Source of the DNA: Burkholderia sp. SRS-46
GTDB lineage: Bacteria > Pseudomonadota > Gammaproteobacteria > Burkholderiales > Burkholderiaceae
Assembly (NCBI RefSeq): GCF_004343775.1
Contig: NZ_PTXL01000001.1
Location: forward strand, 806,001 to 870,000
Length of the DNA: 64,000 bases
Reading direction: 5' to 3'
Shown here: positions 29,001 to 38,715 of the stretch, piece after piece
Layout of the letters: every line of letters starts with the position of its first letter
How positions within the stretch are numbered: the first letter of the stretch is position 1
The notes under the pieces: model-generated
The model's input: only the letters and a program-made list of their open reading frames with translations
Database searches by the model: none
What the model was told of the DNA's origin: nothing
Made by a program: the position numbers and the translations under genes

Positions 29001-29032
29001 GGCCCCGGCGCGCATCGCCGCGCACCGGGGCC
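29001..29032. terminator. hairpin between mtnN and fsr
   Basis: GGCCCCGG (29001-29008) pairs with CCGGGGCC (29025-29032) around a 16-nt loop that can itself pair partly. No T run on either strand. It separates convergent genes and may stabilise or end both transcripts. Confidence 0.4.
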
Positions 29033-29050
29033 GCCGGGTTCACGTCACGC

Positions 29051-30304
29051 TCACGCCCGCTTCGCGCGCCGGCTGCCCTCGAGATCGGGCAGGAACACCG
29101 TCAGCACGCCGATCAGCGGCAGGAACGAGCACACCTTGTAGACGAACGCGACGCTCGTCGCGTCGGCGAGCTGGCCGAGCACCGCCGCGCCGACGCCGCC
29201 GAGGCCGAACGCGAAGCCGAAGAACAGCCCGGCGACCATCCCGACCTTGCCGGGCATCAGCTCCGTCGCGTAGACGATGATCGCGGCGAACGCCGACGCG
29301 AGCACCACGCCGATGATCACGGTCAGCACGGTGGTCCAGAACAGGTTCGCGTACGGCAGCAGCAGCGTGAACGGCGCGACGCCGAGGATCGACACCCAGA
29401 TCACGTACTTGCGGCCGATGCGGTCGCCGATCGGCCCGCCGATCAGCGTGCCGGCGGCCACGGCCGCGAGGAACACGAACAGGTGGAGCTGCGCGGCCTG
29501 TACCGTCAGGTGGAACTTGTCGATCAGGTAGAACGTGAAATAGCTGTTGATGCTCGCCAGATAGAAATACTTCGAGAACACGAGCAGCACCAGCACGCCG
29601 ATCGCGGCCATCACGCGGCCGCGCGACAGCGTCGCGTGCGCCGCGTGCGCGGCCTTCTTCTTCATCGACGGATGCTGCCGGTACCAGCGGCCGATCCACG
29701 TGAGCACCACCATCGCGACGAGCGCGGCCGCCGAGAACCACGCGATGCTGTGCTGGCCGTGCGGCATGACCACCAGCGCGGCGAGCAGCGGGCCGAGCGC
29801 GGAGCCGGCATTGCCGCCCACCTGGAACACCGATTGCGCGAGCCCGTGCTGGCCGCCCGACGCCATCCGCGCGACGCGCGACGATTCCGGATGGAACACC
29901 GACGAGCCGCAGCCGACCAGCGCGGCGGCGATCAGCAACATCGTGAAGTTCGGCGCGACCGCCATCAGCAGCAGTCCCGACAGCGTGAAGCCCATGCCGA
30001 CCGGCAGCGAATACGGCTGCGGGCGCTTGTCGGTATAGAGGCCGACGAGCGGCTGCAGCAGCGACGCGGTGATCTGGTAGGTCAGCGTGATCAGGCCGAT
30101 CTGCGCGAACGACAGCGCGAACTGGCTCTTGAGCATCGGGTAGATCGCGAGGATCAACGATTGGATCATGTCGTTGAGCATGTGCGAGAAGCTGATCGCG
30201 CCGAGGATCGGGTAGACGGTGCGGGCAGCGGGGGCCGCCGCCGCGGGCGGCTGGACGGTCGGCGCGGCCTGGCCGGCGGCGCGCGTGTCGAGGCTGGTTT
30301 CCAT
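29051..30304 (-). CDS. fsr: MFS transporter, fosmidomycin-resistance (Fsr) type
   Basis: Inner-membrane efflux protein of 417 aa with about 12 hydrophobic helices. It resembles E. coli Fsr: SFSHMLNDMIQSLI near the N-terminus, VGLYTDKRPQPYSLPVGMG after the fourth helix, CGSSVFHPESSRVARMASGG and the central loop GPIGDRIGRKYVIW. A 30-residue Ala/Pro-rich N-terminal tail precedes the first helix. Substrates of this family include fosmidomycin and some sugars or drugs; the substrate here is unproven. Divergent from the chemoreceptor gene across 402 bp. Confidence 0.88.
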   Translation of the reverse strand: METSLDTRAAGQAAPTVQPPAAAAPAARTVYPILGAISFSHMLNDMIQSLILAIYPMLKSQFALSFAQIGLITLTYQITASLLQPLVGLYTDKRPQPYSLPVGMGFTLSGLLLMAVAPNFTMLLIAAALVGCGSSVFHPESSRVARMASGGQHGLAQSVFQVGGNAGSALGPLLAALVVMPHGQHSIAWFSAAALVAMVVLTWIGRWYRQHPSMKKKAAHAAHATLSRGRVMAAIGVLVLLVFSKYFYLASINSYFTFYLIDKFHLTVQAAQLHLFVFLAAVAAGTLIGGPIGDRIGRKYVIWVSILGVAPFTLLLPYANLFWTTVLTVIIGVVLASAFAAIIVYATELMPGKVGMVAGLFFGFAFGLGGVGAAVLGQLADATSVAFVYKVCSFLPLIGVLTVFLPDLEGSRRAKRA

Positions 30305-30407
30305 GAGAGCTGAGCGAGTTGAGGGTGAGGGCGCGCTCTGTGCGGGACGGCGCGTTGAAATCGTTGCAGCGTCGAACGAGTGTAATGTGGCGTGTCGTGA
30401 ATGTCCG

Positions 30408-30420
30408 GACAAGTTTTGTC
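30408..30420. repeat. short inverted repeat in the fsr/chemoreceptor gap
   Basis: GACAAGTTTTGTC has 5-bp arms around 3 bp and lies about 105 bp upstream of fsr. It could be a small operator; nothing else supports that. Confidence 0.25.
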
Positions 30421-30445
30421 GCGAACAGGACATCAAGGGACGCAT

Positions 30446-30465
30446 CCGCGATCGCGCGGTTTTTT
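30446..30465 (+). terminator. intrinsic-terminator-like hairpin with no assigned gene
   Basis: CCGCG-ATCG-CGCGG followed directly by six T residues (30460-30465) has the layout of a Rho-independent terminator on the plus strand. It lies in the 402-bp gap between fsr and the chemoreceptor gene, 241 bp before the chemoreceptor start, and no coding region precedes it on the plus strand after mtnN. A TATAAC -10-like element follows at 30473-30478. It could end a small RNA or attenuate an upstream transcript. Confidence 0.45.
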
Positions 30466-30706
30466 GGCCGGGTATAACGCTGGCGGCGCGCGACCATCCG
30501 GCGCCGCCGGGCCGGATGCGTGTTCGTCCGGACTCAAGGAATGCCGACGGCGGCCGTAGAACCGATCAGATATCAGAACGAGCGCGCCGACCCGGGCCCC
30601 GGCCACAAGCCGACCCGACCCGGGCCGGACGCGCAGGCGCGGCAGCCATCGCGGTGACGCCGGAACCGACCTTTCCGGCTGCGTGATCAATATGGGGACT
30701 TATCTG

Positions 30707-32371
30707 ATGAAAGCAGCTACTCTGCGTCCGCAGCCGGACGCTCCTGTCGCGATGCCGGACCACGGCGCGAAGCGGGCCGCACGCACCGCGCGGGTAGCGC
30801 GGCGACCGTGGAGCGTCAAGGCCACGCTGCGCGCCGCGTTCGCGGTGCTGCTGGTCGGCACGCTCGCGATCGGGGTGTTCTCGCTCGCGCAGATCAGCCG
30901 CCTGAACGGCTCGATCGCGTCGGTCTACGAGCAGGGGCACGTCGCGAGCCGCGCGGCGCAGGACGTGCGGGCCGAGGTGTTGCGCGCGAGCCGCGCGCAG
31001 AAGATGCTGCTGACTGCGTCCACCGCGAAGGAGCGCGACGAGCTCGGCGCCGAGATCGACGCGGGGCTCGCGTCGATCGGCAAGGCGCTCGGCGCGCTGC
31101 AGCAGGATGCCGACCCGCAGGATGCGGACGACGCCGCGCGGCTGCGCGCGTTCGCGTCGGCGGTCGGCACGTGGAGCGGCCATCTGCGCGATTTCGTCAC
31201 GCTGGTGCGCGCGCAGCCGCTCGACCTGTCGCAAATGAACTGGCAGGTCGGCACGCAGGACGTGTCGCTGCTGGTCGAGACGGGCAAGCTCGAAAAGCTC
31301 GTCGCCGAGCTCGTGAAGACGCGCGGCGCGAAATCGAAGGCGACGCTCGATGCGTCCGCCACGATCTTCTCGTCGTCGTTCGCGATGATCGCGGTGTCGA
31401 CCGCCGCGCTGATCGTGCTCGCGTTCGTGATCGCCGAGCGGGTCGTGCGCCGCCTCGTCGCGCAGCTCGGCGGCGAGCCCGCGTACGCGAAGGCGATCGC
31501 GACCGATATCGCGAGCGGCGACCTGACCCGCCCGATCACGCTCGGCAAGCACGATCGCGACAGCATGGTGCGCGCGCTGTCCGACATGCAGGCGGGGCTC
31601 GCGTCGACGGTCGGCGAGATCGCCGTCAGCGCCGAGGCGATCGCGGCCGCGTCCGGCGAGATCTCGATGGGCAACCTCGACCTGTCGCAACGCACCGAGC
31701 AGCAGGCGGTCGCGCTCGAGAAGACCGCGGCCAGCATGGAGCAGCTGACGTCGACGGTGCGCCAGAACGCGGAGAATGCGCGGCAGGCGAGCACGCTCGC
31801 CGAGAATGCGTCGGCGGTCGCGGAGGCGGGCGGCGAGGTGGTCGGCCGGGTCGTCGCGACGATGAACGAGATCGACGAGAGCGCGAAGAGCATCCGCGAC
31901 ATCATCGGCGTGATCGAGGGGATCGCGTTCCAGACCAACATCCTCGCGCTCAACGCGGCGGTCGAGGCCGCGCGGGCCGGCGAGCAGGGCCGCGGCTTCT
32001 CGGTGGTGGCGGGCGAGGTGCGCTCGCTCGCGCAGCGCGCGGCCACCGCGGCGAAGGAAATCCGCTCGCTGATCGGCGCGTCGGTCGAGCGCGTCGCGAA
32101 CGGCGCGGCGCTCGCGCACGATGCGGGCCGCACGATGGATGACATGGTGCGCGCGGTGAAGCGCGTGACCGACATCATGGGCGAGATCTCGGCCGCGTCG
32201 AGCGAGCAAAGCGCGGGCATCGACGAGATCGGCCGCGCGGTCACGCAGATGGATGCCGGCACCCAGCAGAACGCGGCGCTGGTCGAGCAGGCGGCCGCCG
32301 CGGCGCGCGCACTCGACGATCAGGCGCAGTCGCTGAAGGCGCTGGTCGGCCGCTTCCGCTACGCGGCCTGA
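30707..32371 (+). CDS. methyl-accepting chemotaxis protein
   Basis: 554-aa transmembrane chemoreceptor. First membrane helix about residues 41-63 ([19 protein letters not shown]), a periplasmic four-helix-bundle-type sensor (TarH/MCP_N-like) to about 215, and second helix [24 protein letters not shown] region and the MCP signalling domain follow, with the highly conserved tip [20 protein letters not shown] and flanking [15 protein letters not shown]. No C-terminal CheR-binding pentapeptide is seen (ends RFRYAA). The ATG at 30707 is supported by GGGGA at 30694-30698; starts at 30683 (GTG) and 30692 are alternatives. Ligand unknown. Confidence 0.92.
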   Translation: MKAATLRPQPDAPVAMPDHGAKRAARTARVARRPWSVKATLRAAFAVLLVGTLAIGVFSLAQISRLNGSIASVYEQGHVASRAAQDVRAEVLRASRAQKMLLTASTAKERDELGAEIDAGLASIGKALGALQQDADPQDADDAARLRAFASAVGTWSGHLRDFVTLVRAQPLDLSQMNWQVGTQDVSLLVETGKLEKLVAELVKTRGAKSKATLDASATIFSSSFAMIAVSTAALIVLAFVIAERVVRRLVAQLGGEPAYAKAIATDIASGDLTRPITLGKHDRDSMVRALSDMQAGLASTVGEIAVSAEAIAAASGEISMGNLDLSQRTEQQAVALEKTAASMEQLTSTVRQNAENARQASTLAENASAVAEAGGEVVGRVVATMNEIDESAKSIRDIIGVIEGIAFQTNILALNAAVEAARAGEQGRGFSVVAGEVRSLAQRAATAAKEIRSLIGASVERVANGAALAHDAGRTMDDMVRAVKRVTDIMGEISAASSEQSAGIDEIGRAVTQMDAGTQQNAALVEQAAAAARALDDQAQSLKALVGRFRYAA

Positions 32372-32390
32372 CGCGCGCCCGGGGCCCGGA

Positions 32391-33269
32391 TTACGACTTC
32401 TTCCGCTGGTTGTCCGGATCGATGATCACGGTGCAGGTCGTGCCGGCCGACAGCAGCACGCCGGCCGGCACCTCGTCGATCTTGATCCGCACCGGCACGC
32501 GCTGCGCGAGGCGCACCCAGTTGAAGGTCGGGTTCACGTCGGCGACGAGGTCGCGGCTTTGCGGGTTGTCGCGGTCGAAGATGCCGCGCGAGATGCTCTC
32601 GACGTGGCCCTTCAGCACGCCGCCGCTCATCAGGCGCATTTCGGCCGGCGCGCCGAGCGTCACGCGCGGCAGCTTGGTTTCCTCGAAATAGCCGTAGACC
32701 CAGAACGAATGGCTGTCGACGATCGCGAGCTTCGCCTGGCCGGCGGTCGCGTAGTTGCCCTTGAAGGTCTGCAGGTTCGTGATGTAGCCGTCGACCGGCG
32801 CGACCACGCGCGTGCGCTCGAGGTTGAGCTTCGCGGCGTCGAGCGCGGCGATCGCCTGCTGGTACTGCGCGTCGGCGCTCGATGCGCTGTGCGCCGCGTT
32901 CTCGCGGTTTTCCTTCGACACGACGAGCGCATCGAGGTCCGCGCGGCGGGCCGCGTCGTCGCGGCGCATCTGCAGTTCCGCGCGGCGGGCGGCGACGGCG
33001 GCCTGCGCCTGCTCGACCGCGATCTGGTAGTGCGACGGGTCGATCTGCATGATCAGGTCGCCTTTCTTCACGAGCTGGTTGTCGTGCACCGGCAGGTCGA
33101 CGATGGCGCCCGACACGTCAGGCGCGACGTTGACGATCTCGGCGCGCACGCGCCCGTCGCGCGTCCACGGATCGTCCATGTAGTGCACCCACAACGAGCG
33201 CCCGATCAATATCGCGACGATGAGGATGACGGCCGTCGCGACGAAGCCGAAGAGTTTTCGCAGGATCAT
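32391..33269 (-). CDS. HlyD-family membrane fusion protein (AaeA-like)
   Basis: Periplasmic adaptor of a tripartite efflux pump; 292 aa. One N-terminal membrane anchor (about 9-26), a biotinyl-lipoyl-like half-motif (VSGAIVDLPVHDNQLVKKGD), an alpha-hairpin (AAVAARRAELQMRRDDAARR) and the second lipoyl half (ERTRVVAPVDGYITNLQTFKG). It resembles AaeA of the aromatic carboxylic acid efflux system. Last gene of the four-gene leftward operon, 12 bp after the DUF1656 gene, so it joins the FUSC inner-membrane protein to the NodT channel. Confidence 0.92.
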   Translation of the reverse strand: MILRKLFGFVATAVILIVAILIGRSLWVHYMDDPWTRDGRVRAEIVNVAPDVSGAIVDLPVHDNQLVKKGDLIMQIDPSHYQIAVEQAQAAVAARRAELQMRRDDAARRADLDALVVSKENRENAAHSASSADAQYQQAIAALDAAKLNLERTRVVAPVDGYITNLQTFKGNYATAGQAKLAIVDSHSFWVYGYFEETKLPRVTLGAPAEMRLMSGGVLKGHVESISRGIFDRDNPQSRDLVADVNPTFNWVRLAQRVPVRIKIDEVPAGVLLSAGTTCTVIIDPDNQRKKS

Positions 33270-33281
33270 GATTGTGTTGGT

Positions 33282-33485
33282 TCAACGGTAAACGGCGAGA
33301 CTCAGTCCGCCGCAGATGCACACGAGGAGGCAGGCCCGGAACAGCGACGGGTGCCAGACGAGTCGGTAGAGCCCGGTGTAGGCGAGCAGCCGGTCGACCG
33401 CCCAGGTCGCCAGCGCGCCGATGACGAACATCAGCACCACCGTGGGCATGTAGGCATCGAGAATGGCGAGTTCACGCGGCATCAT
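33282..33485 (-). CDS. DUF1656 small inner-membrane protein
   Basis: 67 aa with two hydrophobic helices (PTVVLMFVIGALATWAV and LFRACLLVCICGGLSLAV), typical of the DUF1656 partner of FUSC/AaeB pumps. The ATG at 33485 overlaps the FUSC stop codon (ATGA), showing translational coupling; an adjacent ATG at 33482 is equally possible. The HlyD gene follows after 12 bp. The precise role in the pump is unknown in general. Confidence 0.85.
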   Translation of the reverse strand: MMPRELAILDAYMPTVVLMFVIGALATWAVDRLLAYTGLYRLVWHPSLFRACLLVCICGGLSLAVYR

Positions 33486-35680
33486 GACGAGGTTCCTTGT
33501 TGGATGGGCGCGGCGCGGCGGTTCAGCGGCGCGAGCGGCGATTCGGGATCGAGCAGCGCCGTGCGCACGAAATGCAGATGGCTCAGGATGCGCTGCAGCC
33601 GGTGGCGTTCCTCGCGCGACGGCGTGAACGCGTCGAGCGTCTGCCGGGTCGCGTCGATTGCGTCGTTCGCCGCGGCGAGCGTCGCGTCGAAGCGCTCGGC
33701 GCTCGGCTTCGTAAACAGTGCCGACAGCGCGGTGCGCATCGTCTCGATCGCGCGCCGCCACGGCATCGCAGGCGCATAGCGCGGGTCGGGCGGCAGCGTC
33801 GCGAGTTCGTCGCGCAGGTCGATCGTCGCGTTGCCGGTCTCGAGCACCGTGAACATCCAGCGCAGCGCGTCGCGCTGCACGTCCGGCTGGTCGGCCGAGA
33901 TCGTGTGCGCCTGGTACATCAGGTCGCGCGCGCCGCTCTCGAAGCGGGTGCGCAGGCCGGCGAGGCGTGCGTGGCAGGCCGCGACCGCCTGGTGGCGCAG
34001 GTCCGCGAACAGGCGCTTCTTCAGCCACGGCGCGCTCGGCGGGAACAGCACCGCGAAGGCGATCGCCGATACGAGCATCGACAGCACCAGCGCGAGCGCG
34101 TCGTTCATGAAGCCCGACGGGTCGTAATGCGTGATGCTGTCCGGGCCGGCAAGGAAACAGAAGAAGATCAGGTAGCCCATGCCGTAACCCGCGAGCTTCG
34201 GTTTCAGCGTCATGTAGATGCCGATCGCGAGCAGCGGGGCGAGCGCCGCGCACAGCAGGACGAAGCCGTCGATCCGCGGGTAGATCCCGAACGTCAGCAG
34301 AAAACCCGTGCAGACCGCGAGGGCCGTGCCGACGGCCATTTGCGCGGACATCGCGGTCGGGCGCGGCGTCGACGACGCGAGTGCGCAGGTCGCCGCCGCC
34401 GTCAGCACCAGCGTGACGCCATTCGGCCAGGCGCTCGCGATCCAGAACCAGCCGAGCGCCAGGATCACTGTCGCGGTGCGGATGCCCGCGATCACCGAGG
34501 CCGTCAGGTTGGTGCGCGGCTCGTAGCGTTCGATCCAGCGTTCGCGCTCGTGCGTCGCGGTCGCGAGCGACGCATAGGTCGCCGCATACGCCTGCAGGTC
34601 GGTGATGAAGCGGTACAGCAGCTCGGCGGCCGTGTCGAAGTCGAGCAGCGGGCAGTCGGGCTGCGTTTCGAGTTCCGCACGCGTCGCGCGGATGCGGCGC
34701 GGCAGCGCGTCGCGCCACGCGAGCAGCTGTTCGGCCGTGTGCGCGGCGTCGGCCGGCGTGCGCACGGGTTCGCCGTTGCGCGTGAGCAGCGGCGCGATCT
34801 CGCGGAAATACGGTTCGATCGCAGCGATCGCGGCCTGAGCGCCGGCCGCGTGCAACCGGTTCATCAACTGGTGCAGCGCGTGAAAGCGGCTCGATGCGCT
34901 CATGAACTCGCTGTTCAGCCGTGCGAGGCGGCCGCTGCGCATGCGCGTGTCGGGATCCTCGAACACGGCCATGCTGCGCGCGGCCTCGAAACCGACCACA
35001 TCGGCGACGAAGCGGGTATGGATGGCCTCGATGTGCGCGCGGTCGAGCTGACCGGACAGCGCCGACGCGACGTAGTCGACGAAACTTCCGAAGCGCTTGC
35101 GCACCGTCGTGCGCATCTGCTCGCCCGTGTACTGCGGAAACACGAGTGCGCTGACGACGCCGGCCGACACGATCCCGACGATCACCTCGGAGACGCGCGT
35201 CAGCGCGCTCATGAATGCGCCGTCCGGGTGTTGCGAGGCGGGCAGGCCGATCAGCGCGGTCGTATAACCGGCGAGCAGGAAACCGTAGCTGCGGAAGTTG
35301 CGGTTGCGTGCGGCGCCGGCCGTGCACAGCGCGATCCACAGCGCGATGGCCAGCAGGAACAGCTGCGGCTGCTGCGGAAACAGCGAGACGAACGTGAGCG
35401 TTGCGACGAGTCCGAAGATCGTGCCGGCGACCCGGTAGAAGCTCTTCGCGAACACGGCGCCGCTTTGCGGCTGCATCACGATGAACACGGTCGTCATCGC
35501 GGTCTTCGGCGCCGGCAGGTCGAGGCGCATCGACACGCCGAGCGCGATGAACGCCGCGAGCAGCGCCTTGACGAGATAGAGCCACGCGACGCCGTCGGTG
35601 CGGGCCCAGTCGCCGAGCGCGGCGAGCCAGGCCGACGGCGGATTGCCGGCGGACGGGGAGGCGGAGGAGGTGGCTGGCAT
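33482..35680 (-). CDS. FUSC/AaeB-family efflux inner-membrane protein
   Basis: 732-aa aromatic-acid exporter-type protein. The N-terminal membrane block (about 35-200; FIALGVSMRLDLPAPKTAMTT) precedes a cytoplasmic region and a second membrane block (about 385-540; ILALGWFWIASAWPNGVTLV, GMGYLIFFCFLAG). The layout with duplicated membrane domains is that of FUSC/AaeB. Second in the operon, 15 bp after the NodT gene. Substrates may include aromatic carboxylic acids or fusaric acid; not decidable here. Confidence 0.92.
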   Translation of the reverse strand: MPATSSASPSAGNPPSAWLAALGDWARTDGVAWLYLVKALLAAFIALGVSMRLDLPAPKTAMTTVFIVMQPQSGAVFAKSFYRVAGTIFGLVATLTFVSLFPQQPQLFLLAIALWIALCTAGAARNRNFRSYGFLLAGYTTALIGLPASQHPDGAFMSALTRVSEVIVGIVSAGVVSALVFPQYTGEQMRTTVRKRFGSFVDYVASALSGQLDRAHIEAIHTRFVADVVGFEAARSMAVFEDPDTRMRSGRLARLNSEFMSASSRFHALHQLMNRLHAAGAQAAIAAIEPYFREIAPLLTRNGEPVRTPADAAHTAEQLLAWRDALPRRIRATRAELETQPDCPLLDFDTAAELLYRFITDLQAYAATYASLATATHERERWIERYEPRTNLTASVIAGIRTATVILALGWFWIASAWPNGVTLVLTAAATCALASSTPRPTAMSAQMAVGTALAVCTGFLLTFGIYPRIDGFVLLCAALAPLLAIGIYMTLKPKLAGYGMGYLIFFCFLAGPDSITHYDPSGFMNDALALVLSMLVSAIAFAVLFPPSAPWLKKRLFADLRHQAVAACHARLAGLRTRFESGARDLMYQAHTISADQPDVQRDALRWMFTVLETGNATIDLRDELATLPPDPRYAPAMPWRRAIETMRTALSALFTKPSAERFDATLAAANDAIDATRQTLDAFTPSREERHRLQRILSHLHFVRTALLDPESPLAPLNRRAAPIQQGTSS

Positions 35681-35695
35681 GGCGAGCGCTCCGCG

Positions 35696-37288
35696 TTACC
35701 GGGCCGCCGGCGCGCGGGCCGCGTCGGCGCTCGCGAGCGGCGATGCGCCGGCGGCTTGCGGATTCGACGCGGCGGCGGCCGGTGCCTTGGTGCCCGATGT
35801 GGCAGCCGCCGCCTTGGCGCCCGACGCAGTGGCGCGCGGCACGTCCTCGCCCGTCTCGACGCCGCCGCCGAGCGCGGCCATCAGCTGCGCGTGCGCGGCG
35901 AGACGTTCCGCGTCGATCCGGGCGGCCGTCTCCTGCGCGCGCAACAGCTGCTGCTGCGCGACCAGCACGTTCACGTAGTCGGTCAGCCCGCGCCGGAAGC
36001 CTTCGCGCGACAGCTGGTAGCTGCGGTCGTTCGCGGCCACCGAGCGCGCGGCGTCCTTCTTCTGCGTGTCGAGCGAGCGGATCCGCACGACCTGGTCGGC
36101 GATGTCCTTGAGCGCGCCGACGATCGTCTGGTTGTAGTGCTCGACGGCCTGGTCGTAGCCGGCCGACGCCGCGCCCAGCTGCGCGCGTAGCCGGCCGCCT
36201 TCGAAGATCGGCAGCGACAGCGCCGGGCCGGCGGTCCAGCCGCCGTTCATCGCGCGCAGGAAGTCGGTGAACGGCGCGGTCACGCCGAAGCCGCCGACGG
36301 TCGCCAGCAGGTCGATGTTCGGATAGAACGCGGCCTTCGCGACGTCGATGCCGCGCGCCTGCGCGTCGACCGTCCAGCGCGCCGCGACGACGTCCGGCCG
36401 GCGGCCGAGCAGGTCGGCCGGCATCGCGGACGGCAGGCCGGCCGGCGCGTCGAGCGCGAGCTTCGGCCGCGCGATCGCATCGCCCGCGCCGGGCCCCTTG
36501 CCGGCGAGCGCGGCAAGCTGGTGGCGGGCGAGCTGGATCGCTTCCTCATACGAGTCGATCTGGCGCTCGTAGTCGGGCAGCGTCGATTCCGCCTGGCTGA
36601 CCTCGAGCTGCGTGCCGAGGCCGGCCTGCAGCCGCTTGCGCGCGAGCTCGGCGAGCGCGTGCTGGCGCTCGTACGTCTCGTGCGCGAGGTCGAGCAGCGC
36701 GTAGTTCATCGACATGCCGATATATGCGCGTACCACGTTGACTTCGAGCTCGAGCCGCGCCGCGCGCGCGTCGGCCGCGGTCGCGTGCGCGACGTCGAGC
36801 GCGCGCTCCGTCGCGTTCTTGTCCTTGCCCCACAGGTCGAGGTGATACGCCAGGCCGAGCGTGCCGGTGTTGTTCCAGGTGTCCGCGTTCGCGAGCGGCC
36901 CCGGGCCGTAGAACACGTTGTCCGGCCAGTGCTGGCGCGTCAGCGACAGGTTGCCGTTGATCTGCGGCAGTTCCGCCGAGCGGGCGACGCGGGCCATTGC
37001 CTGCGCCTCGCGCACACGCGCCTGAGCGGCCGCGAGCGACGGGTTGCCGGCCTGCGCGGCCGCGATCCACGCATCGAGCTGCGGATCGCGATACGCGCGC
37101 CACCAGTCGGCGGCGGGCCAGCCGGCGTCGCGATCGGCCTTGCGGATCGCCGCGCCCGCGTCGAGCGACGCCGAATCGGTCTGGATGGATCGGGGTTGGT
37201 TGTCGCCCATGCTCGCGCATCCGGCCATTATTAGTGAGACTGCAAGAACCGCGAGTGCGAGCGTCCCTTTTTTTGCCGGAGACTGCAC
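35696..37288 (-). CDS. NodT-family outer-membrane efflux lipoprotein
   Basis: TolC-like channel of 530 aa, first gene of the efflux operon. The GTG start at 37288 has GGGAG upstream and gives a signal peptide with lipobox SLIMAGC (Cys24). Coiled-coil OEP repeats are visible (LAAAQARVREAQAMARVARSAE and AQQQLLRAQETAARI). The C-terminus is an Ala/Pro-rich tail of about 55 residues. The frame is open to 37369, but the upstream residues lack signal-peptide character. A minus-strand TATAAT lies 38 bp upstream. Confidence 0.92.
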   Translation of the reverse strand: MQSPAKKGTLALAVLAVSLIMAGCASMGDNQPRSIQTDSASLDAGAAIRKADRDAGWPAADWWRAYRDPQLDAWIAAAQAGNPSLAAAQARVREAQAMARVARSAELPQINGNLSLTRQHWPDNVFYGPGPLANADTWNNTGTLGLAYHLDLWGKDKNATERALDVAHATAADARAARLELEVNVVRAYIGMSMNYALLDLAHETYERQHALAELARKRLQAGLGTQLEVSQAESTLPDYERQIDSYEEAIQLARHQLAALAGKGPGAGDAIARPKLALDAPAGLPSAMPADLLGRRPDVVAARWTVDAQARGIDVAKAAFYPNIDLLATVGGFGVTAPFTDFLRAMNGGWTAGPALSLPIFEGGRLRAQLGAASAGYDQAVEHYNQTIVGALKDIADQVVRIRSLDTQKKDAARSVAANDRSYQLSREGFRRGLTDYVNVLVAQQQLLRAQETAARIDAERLAAHAQLMAALGGGVETGEDVPRATASGAKAAAATSGTKAPAAAASNPQAAGASPLASADAARAPAAR

Positions 37289-37325
37289 GATTTTCTCCCT
37301 TTCGGATATAGATGAGCCGGAGAGG

Positions 37326-37354
37326 ATTATATTTTTCAGCAATTCCTGAATAAA
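37326..37354. promoter_or_regulatory. efflux-operon promoter with LysR-type inverted repeat
   Basis: A perfect minus-strand TATAAT (37331-37326) precedes the NodT GTG by 38 bp. An inverted repeat TTCAG-N6-CTGAA (37335-37350) sits just upstream, in the spacer toward a weak TTTATT -35. On the plus strand GATAAT (37390-37395) may serve the LysR gene. The repeat is the likely regulator site. Confidence 0.5.
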
Positions 37355-37445
37355 TGGACAACGGTGCAAGTCATTTTTACAAAAGCTGAGATAATATTTG
37401 TGCGTCCCTGTGCAACAATCCTCTCGGATTTACACGGGTAATGGC

Positions 37446-38387
37446 ATGGATACGTTACAGAACATGCGGGTATTCATGCGCGTGGTCGACGCGGGGAGTT
37501 TCACCGCGGCCGCGCAGCAGATGAATTCGACGACCGCCTACACGTCGCGGGCCGTGTCGGACCTGGAGGCGCACCTGCGCACCCGGCTCCTGAACCGGAC
37601 CACGCGCCGCATCGCGCTGACCGAGGCGGGCGAGCGCTATCTGCAGCGCTGCGAACAGATCCTCGCGTATGTCGACCAGGCGGAAGCGGAGGCGAGCGAC
37701 GCGCACGCGCGCCCGTCCGGCAAGCTGAAGGTGCACTGCTTCACGAGCCTCGGCCAGCACTACACGGTGCCGGCCGTGTCGCGCTATCGCGAGCGGTATC
37801 CGGACGTGCACGTCGACCTGACGCTCGCGCAGCGGATGCCGGATCTGCTCGACGAGGGCTACGACGTCGCGATCGTCGTCGGCCGCGACCTGCCCGATTC
37901 GGGGCTCGTGTCGCAGCGGCTCGGCGAGAGCTACAGCGTCGTCTGCGCGTCGCCGCGCTACCTCGAGCGGCATGGCGTGCCACAGCGGCCGCTGGATCTC
38001 GCGCAGCACGTCTGCCTCGGCATGGTCGCGCCGGGCTTTCACTTCGACGAATGGACGCTGACCGGGCCGAACGGCGACGAAACCGTGTCGCTGTCGGGCC
38101 CGCCGTTCCGCGTGAACGTCGCCGAGGCGCTCGCGGTGGCGGTGCGGGAGGGAATGGGGGTCGGCGTGCTGCCGCTGTATTCGGCGATCGCCGGCCTGCG
38201 CAACGGCCACTTCGTGCGCGTGATGCCCGAGTACCGTTCGCACGTGATGAACGTCTACGCGCTGTATCCGTCCCGCCAGTATCTCGACGCGAAAATCCGG
38301 ACCTGGGTCGATTTCCTGCGCGACGAACTGCCGGCGACGCTCGACGCCGATGAAGCCGCGCTGGAGCAGTTCACCCGCGCGACATGA
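37446..38387 (+). CDS. LysR-family regulator divergent from the efflux operon
   Basis: 313 aa. N-terminal HTH: VVDAGSFTAAAQQMNSTTAYTSRAVSDLE. Effector domain starts around LKVHCFTSLGQHYTVPAVSRY. It resembles AaeR-type regulators in being divergent from an AaeAB-like pump, so it probably controls the pump in response to an aromatic acid; effector not established. The ATG at 37446 gives the standard N-terminus. Confidence 0.88.
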   Translation: MDTLQNMRVFMRVVDAGSFTAAAQQMNSTTAYTSRAVSDLEAHLRTRLLNRTTRRIALTEAGERYLQRCEQILAYVDQAEAEASDAHARPSGKLKVHCFTSLGQHYTVPAVSRYRERYPDVHVDLTLAQRMPDLLDEGYDVAIVVGRDLPDSGLVSQRLGESYSVVCASPRYLERHGVPQRPLDLAQHVCLGMVAPGFHFDEWTLTGPNGDETVSLSGPPFRVNVAEALAVAVREGMGVGVLPLYSAIAGLRNGHFVRVMPEYRSHVMNVYALYPSRQYLDAKIRTWVDFLRDELPATLDADEAALEQFTRAT

Positions 38388-38503
38388 CGTCGCGGGCTGA
38401 CGAAATCTTACGAGATTTGTCCTTCTCGCAACATTTCTTTACCCTCGTCCGGCCGACAGTTTGATACTGTCTTGTGCAGAGTGATCTGCAATACGGAGCA
38501 GCA

Positions 38504-38659
38504 ATGAATACGCACCTGATGATTGGCCTTGGAATCCTGTTCGGCGTGATCGGCGCCGTCGCGTCGCGCGACTTGCTGCGCGCGATGAAGGCGCGGATGC
38601 AGCCGGTGCCGGTTCGGGTGCGCTCGGCGTCGGAAGCCGCTCGCCGCCTCGGGCGCTGA
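38504..38659 (+). CDS. small single-pass membrane protein, hypothetical
   Basis: 51 aa: MNTHLMIGLGILFGVIGAV forms one hydrophobic helix, then a basic tail (RDLLRAMKARMQPVPVRVR). A GGAG site at 38496-38499 supports the ATG. Stands alone between the LysR gene (117 bp away) and a convergent phosphoesterase gene. No family recognised. Confidence 0.6.
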   Translation: MNTHLMIGLGILFGVIGAVASRDLLRAMKARMQPVPVRVRSASEAARRLGR

Positions 38660-38715
38660 CGCGCCGGTTATCTGATCTGGCGCTGGTCGGCAGTCGTCCC
38701 GCGGATGGCTGTCCC

